Translations under genes and position numbers: made by a program | The notes under the pieces: model-generated | Told to the model about the DNA's origin: nothing | What the model saw: the letters and a program-made list of their open reading frames with translations, nothing else | The model's database searches: none | In this document: positions 1 to 5,651 of the stretch, piece by piece | Layout of the letters: each line of letters starts with the position of its first letter | Position numbering within the stretch: position 1 is the first letter of the stretch | NCBI GenBank assembly: GCA_013298375.1 | Contig: JAAFHM010000314.1 | Span: forward strand, 1 to 5,859 | Source: Ignavibacteria bacterium | GTDB lineage: Bacteria; Bacteroidota; Ignavibacteria; Kapaibacteriales; UBA4661 | Length of the DNA stretch: 5,859 nt | Direction of reading: 5' to 3'

Positions 1-1
1 T

Positions 2-760
2 GAGGAGTTTCAAAATTTTGTAGGGCAGCATTATGGCTTGTCTCATACTCATTATGGGTGGTCGGAAATGATGCTCAGGAAATCGAAGCGAAACGAACAA
101 CGCGCATACCACGAATTTCTGCGCCTCTTCGACCTTTTCAGGAGCATGAACAAAGATACAAATGATTTTATGAACAACTGGAAACACCATTTTGGTAATA
201 TACCGCTCGTTTCCTTTTGCTTCCGAACCCAGCTTCCAAGCCGTTGGATGAGGATTCACAGCCTTCCCGAAGCACAGCGCACTCCCACAACACCCAGCGA
301 ATGGGACACGCTTCTTTTTCGGCAAAATACTGTTTTGAATGCATTGTTTTCGCAAGAAGAGAACACTGAAGCGAGTATTTATCTTGTGTGTGGCGAATAT
401 GGCTATACAAACGACAGCACGGACAGATTCGATGAAGCGCAGCATGAAGCGATCGAAAGCTATGATTTTACGCCATTGGAAACCGTTCTTCTTGGTAAGG
501 AATTTCCACAATATTTTTCCGAGGAGCAGATGATGATGGCTAAATTCAGCAAAGTAGTCTGGAAGCCGCATGAATTCGATGCTCTGCTGCAAGCCGCAGC
601 ACGTGGAGAGATTCGCCCATTGTTTGTGTCATTCCGAGAAGGACGTATTTGCGGGCTGTACGATGGCGGAATGGATTGTGTTCTAGAAACGGAAGATGAA
701 GCGGAGGAGTATAAAAAGCAGTTTCAATCGTGGTTATCACCGTTTTCAAGCGGGTTGTGA
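2..760 (+). CDS. Uncharacterised protein, 5' end outside the window
   Basis: The reading frame is open from base 2 to a TGA at 758-760 (252 visible residues), so the true start is probably left of the window. The residues before the first internal candidates (TTG at 38, ATG at 68) look like genuine protein (EEFQNFVGQHYG, then HYGWSEMMLRKSKRNEQ). Visible landmarks are a WMRIHSLPE segment near bases 244-270 and a C-terminal block near bases 570-745 with GLYDGGMDCVLETEDEAEEY followed by a WLS motif. This C-terminal pattern (YDGG-D, then a basic/acidic helix ending in WLS) faintly recalls small uncharacterised bacterial proteins of the DUF3885 kind. That is a from-memory resemblance, not a demonstrated match. 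No signal peptide or membrane segment is visible, so it is probably cytoplasmic. It converges on the toxin gene with an 11-base gap. Function unknown; sure of coding, unsure of family. Confidence 0.75.
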   Translation, partial: EEFQNFVGQHYGLSHTHYGWSEMMLRKSKRNEQRAYHEFLRLFDLFRSMNKDTNDFMNNWKHHFGNIPLVSFCFRTQLPSRWMRIHSLPEAQRTPTTPSEWDTLLFRQNTVLNALFSQEENTEASIYLVCGEYGYTNDSTDRFDEAQHEAIESYDFTPLETVLLGKEFPQYFSEEQMMMAKFSKVVWKPHEFDALLQAAARGEIRPLFVSFREGRICGLYDGGMDCVLETEDEAEEYKKQFQSWLSPFSSGL

Positions 761-791
761 GGCAAAAAACATTATGGATTTTTGCCTTTTT
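760..791 (+). terminator. Hairpin plus T-tract between converging genes
   Basis: AGGCAAAAA at 760-768 pairs perfectly with TTTTTGCCT at 779-787 (9-bp stem, 10-base loop), followed by further T residues to 791. The position directly after the plus-strand stop suits a rho-independent terminator for the first gene. The stem is A/T-rich, with only three G/C pairs, so it may be weak. It also overlaps the last codons of the minus-strand toxin. Confidence 0.45.
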
Positions 792-1077
792 CGCGCTGTG
801 AAAGTGATTTCAAATTGACTGTCATTGAGTCATAATCAGCATGAGAGCCTATCCAATACCAGTAAATACCGCGCTCATCCCATTTTCCCAACGCACGATA
901 ATCATTGGTAATACGGACAGACCACGTAAGGCTAAAAATTCGTTTGAATTGTAAACTTGGATGTCCGGGATTAACTTTCCAGAGTTTGTAGGCTTTGAGA
1001 GCTTCTTGCTGAATGGTCTTCGGTAAGCCCCGAAATAGCTTTTTGAATTGCTGATTGCGATTAGATTTAATCGGCAT
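772..1077 (-). CDS. RelE/ParE-superfamily toxin of a toxin-antitoxin pair
   Basis: Predicted 101-residue toxin of the RelE/ParE fold. Many relatives are ribosome-dependent mRNA endonucleases; others poison gyrase. Visible family features, in order, are an N-terminal amphipathic helical part (FKKLFRGLPKTIQQEALKAY, residues 11-30), a proline-rich turn with NPGHPSLQFK at 36-45, the core strands WSVRI (52-56) and YRALG (60-64), and the C-terminal WYWIGSHADYD (73-83). The basic R55 and R61 and aromatic or His residues H79 and Y82 are candidate active-site residues. I chose the ATG at 1077 over an in-frame ATG at 1107. It gives a normal toxin length, only an 11-base overlap with the antitoxin end, and a GGCGG-like ribosome site just upstream. 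The overlap implies translational coupling, with the antitoxin first. Substrate and exact subfamily cannot be read from the sequence. Confidence 0.85.
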   Translation of the reverse strand: MPIKSNRNQQFKKLFRGLPKTIQQEALKAYKLWKVNPGHPSLQFKRIFSLTWSVRITNDYRALGKWDERGIYWYWIGSHADYDSMTVNLKSLSQREKGKNP

Positions 1078-1282
1078 CGCCAAAGCCGCCTTTCTCAGTG
1101 CGTCCATGCAAAATATCGTCTTCCAAAGCCTGTTCCATCTGGAGAATCAAGTCCTCCGATTCGGGCATGGCAAACAACGTTTCCCAAATTTCATCACCAT
1201 TCTGCACGGGTGCTTCCGTAGGAATAATGCGGCTTTTGGTCGTTTTTGTGGGCGATAGGTGTGGTTTTGTGAGTGTTGCCAT
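1067..1282 (-). CDS. Antitoxin partner of the RelE/ParE-type toxin
   Basis: A 71-residue acidic protein encoded just upstream of, and overlapping, the toxin gene. This order and size are typical of antitoxins that bind and neutralise RelE/ParE-fold toxins. The N-terminal third (residues 1-25) is rich in Thr, Pro and basic residues and looks flexible. The C-terminal part (about 36-71) contains SEDLILQMEQALEDDILHGR, a helical acidic segment resembling the toxin-wrapping tail of antitoxins paired with this toxin class, whose members commonly show a similar LxQM-EAL-D-GR pattern. No clear helix-turn-helix or ribbon-helix-helix is visible, so whether it binds DNA itself is uncertain. The ATG at 1282 is the natural start; no strong ribosome site precedes it. 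The assignment rests mainly on gene context. Confidence 0.75.
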   Translation of the reverse strand: MATLTKPHLSPTKTTKSRIIPTEAPVQNGDEIWETLFAMPESEDLILQMEQALEDDILHGRTEKGGFGDAD

Positions 1283-1298
1283 GATGATTTCGAGAGTA

Positions 1299-1318
1299 CA
1301 GTAGAAAAGATTTTACTG
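1299..1318. promoter_or_regulatory. Imperfect palindrome upstream of the antitoxin (candidate operator)
   Basis: CAGTA at 1299-1303 and TACTG at 1314-1318 form 5-bp perfect arms of a 20-base imperfect palindrome (7 of 10 position pairs complementary). It lies 16 bases upstream of the antitoxin ATG and just downstream of the predicted minus-strand transcription start. Toxin-antitoxin operons are commonly autorepressed through such sites. The link to this operon is inferred from position. Confidence 0.4.
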
Positions 1319-1330
1319 AAATGATGCGGT

Positions 1331-1358
1331 AATTTATGAGTTTTTCATGCCTTTTCAA
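1331..1358 (-). promoter_or_regulatory. Candidate promoter for the toxin-antitoxin operon
   Basis: On the minus strand a -35-like TTGAAA (plus positions 1353-1358) and a -10-like TAAATT (1331-1336) are separated by 16 bases. The predicted start near 1324 leaves about a 40-base leader before the antitoxin ATG at 1282. The -35 box lies inside the CCTTTTCAAAAGG palindrome. This is a sigma70-like reading; if the host is a Bacteroidota member its promoter consensus would differ, so confidence is modest. Confidence 0.35.
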
Positions 1359-1362
1359 AAGG
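1350..1362. repeat. Perfect inverted repeat CCTTTT-C-AAAAGG in the divergent intergenic region
   Basis: CCTTTT (1350-1355) and AAAAGG (1357-1362) are perfectly complementary around a single central C. The palindrome overlaps the candidate -35 of the minus-strand operon, and its right arm lies 16 bases before the ATG of the plus-strand gene at 1378. It could be an operator for either direction. Alternatively the AAAAGG may simply be a distant ribosome site for the 1378 gene. Confidence 0.35.
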
Positions 1363-1377
1363 TAAGTTCAGTACGAA

Positions 1378-1791
1378 ATGAACAATGCAACAACTCTCGA
1401 ACAAGAGCTTTCCGAACTAGGCTACACGCCACTTTGGATGGAGTATGGCGTACTCACCTCAGAAACACTTGCTTCACAGCATGAACATTGGAAAACAAGC
1501 CAAGACATCGGCGGGGCGGAGCATTATCGCTACGCAAGTTTTCGGATTTTTTTGCAGAATAAAACGATACTTACCGATACCGAATGTGAGCAATACGCTC
1601 ATTTAGCAAGGATTGATGCGGATTCCTTCATGGCTGGCGCGGCAATGGTGGATATTTTGCGAATGCCAAATCTCACAGAAAAGCAGTTTATGTATCTTAC
1701 GGAAGAATTATCCGACTATGGAACGTGGACAGAAAAAATCATCGCAAAAGAGCGTGAGCAGTTTTTGAAAAATAACCATTTACAGCAATGA
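1378..1791 (+). CDS. Uncharacterised 137-residue protein, coupled to nfi
   Basis: I do not recognise this protein. It starts at ATG 1378, with a distant AAAAGG ribosome-like sequence at 1357-1362, and ends in TGA 1789-1791. That stop overlaps the nfi start by 4 bases (ATGA), so the two are probably co-transcribed and translationally coupled. The sequence is soluble-looking, mildly acidic and mostly helical, with no signal peptide or membrane segment. Landmarks are an N-terminal LEQELSELGYTPLW (residues 7-20), a central HYRYASFRIFLQNKTILTD (49-67), a hydrophobic SFMAGAAMVDIL (83-94) and a basic C-terminal helix. The spacing of LTDTECEQYAHLARID and LTEKQFMYLTEEL suggests two similar helical units. 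No catalytic motif is evident. Its link to endonuclease V is positional only. Confidence 0.75.
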   Translation: MNNATTLEQELSELGYTPLWMEYGVLTSETLASQHEHWKTSQDIGGAEHYRYASFRIFLQNKTILTDTECEQYAHLARIDADSFMAGAAMVDILRMPNLTEKQFMYLTEELSDYGTWTEKIIAKEREQFLKNNHLQQ

Positions 1792-2516
1792 CCGAATCAG
1801 AGCAACAACATTTAGAAACACTCCAACGTGAACTTTCTCGAAAAGTGATTTTGCCAAACCGTGAGGATAGCTTTATTTTTCGCACGGACGACGAACTCAT
1901 TTTCACGTTGGATGTTCAGTACGTTGGCGAAGAAGGCTTCGTCGCGCTTGATGTGATGAGTTTTGGCGGGGAGCATTTGGGAATATTTGTTTGTCGGCAA
2001 TCAGCCACATTCCCCTATATCCCGCAGTTTTTCAGCTTTCGAGAAGCACCATTGTTACTCAACTTGATTCGCGGGGTTATGAGCAAACATGGCTTGCAGC
2101 CAGCATTATTGCTGATAGATGGGCATGGTTTGGCGCACCCACGAAAATTCGGTATCGCCTCGCACGTTGGCGTGGAAATGAACGTACCGACGATTGGCTG
2201 TGCGAAAGAAACACTTTTGCGCTATGAAGGGGAATTGGGTGAGCTGCGCGGAAACACGCTTCCTGTCGTGCTGGACGGGGAAGAAGTTGGGCGCGTACTC
2301 AGAACACAAAACAGCAAAAACCCGGTTTTTGTGAGCGTTGGACATTTGGTGGAACTTGGTGCAGCGTGTGAAATTGTGCTGAATTTATCCAGCTCGTATC
2401 GTATTTCTGAGCCGCTTCGCCGTGCAGACCAGGCAGCACGGGCGTTTGCGCGGGGTGAGAGTCGGATATTTTGGGGTGAGAAGAGTTTGGCATTACGTGA
2501 ACTGTCCGCGCAATAA
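1788..2516 (+). CDS. nfi: Endonuclease V (deoxyinosine 3'-endonuclease)
   Basis: A 242-residue endonuclease V. The family nicks DNA at the second phosphodiester bond 3' to hypoxanthine (deaminated adenine) and other deaminated or abnormal bases, using Mg2+, in the cytoplasm. All signature blocks are present in order: the first catalytic Asp in LDVQY (D42), the strand-separating wedge PYIP (76-79) running into FFSFREAP with catalytic E86, the metal-binding D111 in LLLIDGHGLAHPRKFGIASH (107-126), the PTIGCAK block (134-140) with K140, the substrate-pocket NPVFVSVGH (178-186), and the C-terminal SEPLRRAD with D214. Length is normal for the family. The start ATG sits in the ATGA overlap with the upstream gene and lacks its own strong ribosome site, so coupling is likely. 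The enzyme looks intact and functional. Confidence 0.95.
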   Translation: MTESEQQHLETLQRELSRKVILPNREDSFIFRTDDELIFTLDVQYVGEEGFVALDVMSFGGEHLGIFVCRQSATFPYIPQFFSFREAPLLLNLIRGVMSKHGLQPALLLIDGHGLAHPRKFGIASHVGVEMNVPTIGCAKETLLRYEGELGELRGNTLPVVLDGEEVGRVLRTQNSKNPVFVSVGHLVELGAACEIVLNLSSSYRISEPLRRADQAARAFARGESRIFWGEKSLALRELSAQ

Positions 2517-2567
2517 AACTATCGGCATTGCGAGTGAAGCGTGATTATATCACATTTTTAGCGTATT

Positions 2568-2595
2568 TTGGCAAAGCAATTTTTTCGCATATACA
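2568..2595 (+). promoter_or_regulatory. Candidate promoter for the sensor kinase gene
   Basis: TTGGCA (2568-2573) and TATACA (2590-2595), separated by 16 bases, form a sigma70-like promoter in the 151-base gap after nfi. The predicted start near 2602 leaves a leader of about 65 bases before the chosen ATG at 2668. The rest of the gap holds only a short GTGAT/ATCAC inverted repeat (2541-2553) followed by a few T residues, which could be a very weak nfi terminator. Confidence 0.35.
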
Positions 2596-2667
2596 AGCAT
2601 TGCTCAAGTATTGCGGAGAGATTCTTTACCTCAAAATTTGTGTACAATCAAGTTTTTCAAAAGTATT

Positions 2668-4773
2668 ATGTGTCGTTTTTTGCCTCAATCGTTTATCAGG
2701 CTTGAGCGTGTATTTTCCCGAGTTTCCATTGTTTTTTTTCTCGTTATTGTTTATTTACCATTGCGTGGTCAGATAGTTCCAAGAGAAGGACAGGGTACTC
2801 TCATAAGCCTCTACCAGCAACTTAGAAGCTATGAGGAGCAAGGAAAATACGATCTCAAGCGTGGGGTCATCTGTGCTGAGATTGCCGATTATTACATCAC
2901 ACAAAACAATAATGCAAGTCGAGATTCAGCTAGAAAATATTCTAATCTCATTTTATCCGTAGCAAATACTATTAATAATGCTTCCCTAGAAGGGCAAGCA
3001 CGTTTGAATTTCGCAAGGATATTTGCTTCTCAAGACAACTATGCAGAAGCTATTCAGCAAGCACTAAAAGCCGTGGCAATACTCCAGAAAACTAAAGAGA
3101 CAACTGAAATTCGGAGGAATAACCAGAAAGAGAGTATCGCACTTGCTCTGGGGAGGTTAGGACAGTACTATTACGAAGCCGGGGATATTGAACGAAGTTT
3201 GAAGTGTATGATTGAAGCAACGCAATATCTGGAACAAATTCCCAAAATCCCCATTCTTGCTACTTCCTACGGCAATCTTGCTTCCATTCTTTTTGATTTG
3301 CGGCGTTTTGAGGAAGCAAAAGCGTATGCTCGCAAGGGAATAGCAGTAGGGAACGAGTTGAAGTATTGGCGTGGATGGATAGAATCCACGCGAAGTTTGA
3401 CAGATATTTTTGCAAAGCAGCAACAGTTTGATAGTGCGTGGAAATATGCGGATTTGGGCTTACACAAAAGCGAGGAAATGGGGTTTACAGAAGAAAGTAT
3501 CGATGCTCTTACTCGCATGGCGGATATTCGCATCGAACAAGGGCGATTAGAGGAGGTCTTGAAGATTACTGCTACAATTATTGAGCGAAGCAATAACAAA
3601 GATTTGTTGGGGTATCTGTCGGATGGATATTTGCTTTCGGCAAAAGCACATTTTGCCTTGAAGAACTTCAAACAAGCAGAAATACTCGGTGAGAAGGCAT
3701 TTGCCTTATACCAAAAAGACAATGGAACTCTGAATAATGTCCCCGAAACAACGGCGGATTTTCACAAATTTTTGGCAAGTGTTTACAAGCAAGAAGGCAA
3801 TTTTGCAAAAGCATATTTTCACTTCGAGCGGCAAGCAACCCTGCGTGATAGCTTGCTGTCGGCAGAAAAGCAAAAACAACTGAACGCATTTATCAGCATC
3901 AACGAAATGAAGCGCAAAGAAGCGCAACTCGTCGAACTTGGGCATACCGCAGAAGTTCAGTCTTTGCAACTTCAGCAAAAAAATACAACCTTGATTTCCG
4001 TAAGCATTGGTGCGGTCTTAGCGGTACTGCTAGGCGTGTTGTTTTATCGGCAACGGCGCTTGGCATCGGAAAAACACATTGCTGAAACCGAACAGCGTTT
4101 GCTCCGAACCCGCCTCAATCCTCATTTGTGGTTCAATGCGTTATCGTCCGTACAAGACCATCTTCTCAGTGGCGCAAATCCTCGCTCGACGGCAACATAT
4201 CTTTCTAAAATTGCCTCAGTGATGCGGCAATCGCTCGAAAGCAGCTACCAAGACATGATTACTATTGCTGAGGAACTGGAATTTGCGGAAAAATTTTTGA
4301 GCATCCAGCAATTACGTCTTCACCAAGCATTTTCCTACGAAGTCCGCGCCAGTCCTGATGTTAATGTTGACGAAGCCTTGATTCCCAGTATGCTTTTGGA
4401 GCCATTTCTGGAAAACACGATTGAACATGGTTTTCGAGGAGTGATTGAATCGAAAGAACGGGAAAATCTGCATATTGTTATTCGTATTGAGCTATTGGAG
4501 CAAGGCAAGAAGCGCTCTTCGGCTCTATTGGCAGTCTATATCGAAGATAACGGTATCGGATTAAGCGGCAAAGCTGGTTTGTCCGCAAAAGAAGTTACAG
4601 AGCCAGTTTCAGAGCCAATAGCGGGCGCTCACCGTTCGCGTGCCGTCGAAATCACGAAAGAGCGCTTACGGTTGCTTGCGCCATCACGCAAAAGCGAGGT
4701 CGGTGTGTGGATTCAAGACTGCACCAGTGGCGGGGTTGCGGTGAAAATTGTACTTCCGTTTTTGGAGCATTGA
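2668..4773 (+). CDS. TPR-repeat sensor histidine kinase, LytS/YehU type
   Basis: A 701-residue membrane sensor kinase, numbered from ATG 2668. I prefer this start to an in-frame TTG at 2611 because it places a signal/anchor correctly: basic residues, then hydrophobic VSIVFFLVIVYLPL at about 20-33. Residues about 40-400 form an extracytoplasmic or periplasmic array of about seven tetratricopeptide-like helix pairs (for example SYGNLASILFDLRRFEEAKAYARKG). A charged, coiled-coil-like stretch (about 395-440) leads to a transmembrane helix (about 441-460, LISVSIGAVLAVLLGVLFY). The cytoplasmic His_kinase-type core carries the phospho-acceptor box NPHLWFN with H486. An N-box LLEPFLENTIEHGF (N583) and a G1 box YIEDNGIGL (D627) make up the ATPase domain, followed by a late TKERLRLL segment. 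This family normally phosphorylates LytTR-type response regulators, but none is adjacent. All key residues are present; the signal sensed is unknown. Confidence 0.9.
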   Translation: MCRFLPQSFIRLERVFSRVSIVFFLVIVYLPLRGQIVPREGQGTLISLYQQLRSYEEQGKYDLKRGVICAEIADYYITQNNNASRDSARKYSNLILSVANTINNASLEGQARLNFARIFASQDNYAEAIQQALKAVAILQKTKETTEIRRNNQKESIALALGRLGQYYYEAGDIERSLKCMIEATQYLEQIPKIPILATSYGNLASILFDLRRFEEAKAYARKGIAVGNELKYWRGWIESTRSLTDIFAKQQQFDSAWKYADLGLHKSEEMGFTEESIDALTRMADIRIEQGRLEEVLKITATIIERSNNKDLLGYLSDGYLLSAKAHFALKNFKQAEILGEKAFALYQKDNGTLNNVPETTADFHKFLASVYKQEGNFAKAYFHFERQATLRDSLLSAEKQKQLNAFISINEMKRKEAQLVELGHTAEVQSLQLQQKNTTLISVSIGAVLAVLLGVLFYRQRRLASEKHIAETEQRLLRTRLNPHLWFNALSSVQDHLLSGANPRSTATYLSKIASVMRQSLESSYQDMITIAEELEFAEKFLSIQQLRLHQAFSYEVRASPDVNVDEALIPSMLLEPFLENTIEHGFRGVIESKERENLHIVIRIELLEQGKKRSSALLAVYIEDNGIGLSGKAGLSAKEVTEPVSEPIAGAHRSRAVEITKERLRLLAPSRKSEVGVWIQDCTSGGVAVKIVLPFLEH

Positions 4774-4784
4774 GGCAATTCCCG

Positions 4785-4859
4785 TTATCGCACATCCAGC
4801 ACCAATTTCCCAAAATTTTCTCCGCGAAAAAGCATCAAAAGTGCATCGGGAAATGATAT
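4785..4859 (-). pseudogene. C-terminal remnant of an MDR-family NAD(P)H oxidoreductase
   Basis: On the minus strand, the last 24 or so codons before a TAA at 4785-4787 encode a segment ending ALLMLFRGENFGKLVLDVR. This matches from memory the C-terminal end of medium-chain zinc-type alcohol dehydrogenase/quinone-reductase proteins (the CurA/YncB-like branch often ends with a similar A-L-x-G-x-NFGK-VV pattern). The natural stop follows directly. Upstream, between about 4860 and the amidohydrolase stop at 4949, the frame stays open to 4970 but the sequence is A/T-rich and not recognisably protein. So more than 300 residues expected for this family are missing. I read it as a deletion remnant, not a functional gene. 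It converges on the kinase stop with an 11-base gap. Confidence 0.5.
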
Positions 4860-4948
4860 TAGATGTAAGTCGTTGATAATTATAGCTTTACATAATATTG
4901 ATTCTTTTGATTTCTCAGCGTTGCTCAATATTACGCTATCGAATAGAA

Positions 4949-5641
4949 TTACTGCGGGAATGCCGATGCGTCAATGTGCGGAAAGAGTTTGAGTGCGTTT
5001 TGGTAATAGATTTTTTTGAGAACATCATCGGGCAAATTCAAACCATACATTTTCCAAAAAGCGTGACGCTTGCGGAAATAATCAAAATACTCATCGTTTG
5101 TTTCCAAAACGCGAAAATAGGTGTGATACTCAGTCATCTCCCATGTGTCTTTTCCAAAAAGGATGCGATCTTGGTACTTGACAAAAAACTCACGTGCAAA
5201 TCTGGGCTGCCGACCAAGTTCCGCAATAATCGCCCCAAATTCCGTCGAAACATTTGGTAAGCTATCAAGCACATCGCCCAATCTCTTCAAATCTCCACCA
5301 AGCCATGCAAAATGCGCCGCAATAAATTTGGTACGCGGGTGCTTCCGAAAGAGATTTCGTTGTTCCTGCATAACCTGTTCCCATGGTGGATACACGTCTC
5401 CTGGACGGGCTCGATTAGGAAACTGCTTAAGTTCCAACCATCGTTCATTAAAGCGGTCATGCGGTTCAAAAAATGATTTGGGTTCGCCAGTATGAATTAA
5501 AACAGGAATCCCCAGCTCGGCACATTTTTGCCAAATGGGATCAAGTCGCGGGTCATCGGTTGGAATGCGTCGATTAGCGGAATCACGAACCGTCAAGCCA
5601 AGATTTTTATAGATTTTCAGTCCTCGTGCGCCATTCTGATA
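4949..5641 (-). pseudogene. Amidohydrolase (metal-dependent TIM-barrel family), 5'-truncated
   Basis: The frame encodes the C-terminal two thirds of an amidohydrolase-2 type enzyme and ends in TAA at 4949-4951. Family-like sequence begins at about 5641 (YQNGARGLKIYKNLGL), before the first usable start, a TTG at 5594-5596 that would give 215 residues. Counting from that TTG, visible metal or active-site candidates are H35 in PVLIHTGEP, H95 in FIAAHFAWLGG and D150 in ILFGKDTWE. The family-typical DDPRLDPIWQKCAELGIPV, NERWLEL and AELGRQP segments are also present. The N-terminal strand that normally carries the HxH metal motif, roughly 80-150 residues, is absent. The frame instead runs into an IS630-type transposase end and hits a stop at 5717-5719. 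A functional enzyme is unlikely. A gene caller may still report 4949-5596 as an intact gene. Confidence 0.8.
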
Positions 5642-5651
5642 CCGTTTTGAT

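Noticed and set aside
1077..1107. Toxin start at ATG 1107
   Set aside because: It would add ten residues lying wholly inside the antitoxin gene; the ATG at 1077 has a better upstream GGCGG and a normal toxin length.
2541..2553. GTGATTATATCAC as a CRP/FNR-type site or strong terminator
   Set aside because: The half-site spacing does not fit CRP (GTGA-N6-TCAC) or FNR (TGAT-N4-ATCA) consensus, and a 5-bp A/T-rich stem with a 3-base loop is too weak for a convincing terminator.
2575..2604. AGCAAT...ATTGCT inverted repeat
   Set aside because: Six-base arms with an 18-base loop are expected by chance in A/T-rich intergenic DNA.
2528..2776. 82-residue plus-strand open frame overlapping the kinase start
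   Set aside because: It overlaps the kinase signal/anchor coding region in another frame, and its hydrophobic tail is just the T-rich signal-peptide DNA read out of frame.
3267..3722. 151-residue minus-strand open frame within the kinase gene
   Set aside because: It lies entirely antisense to the TPR-coding region, has a Ser/Lys/Arg-rich low-complexity composition, and has no motif or promoter context.
4805..4854. ATTTCCC...GGGAAAT inverted repeat after the kinase
   Set aside because: The loop is long (about 36 bases), there is no T-tract, and it lies in the oxidoreductase remnant coding sequence, so it is not a credible terminator.
4898..5495. Plus-strand open frames opposite the amidohydrolase
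   Set aside because: The minus strand carries clear amidohydrolase motifs across this stretch; the plus-strand translations show none and are antisense shadows.
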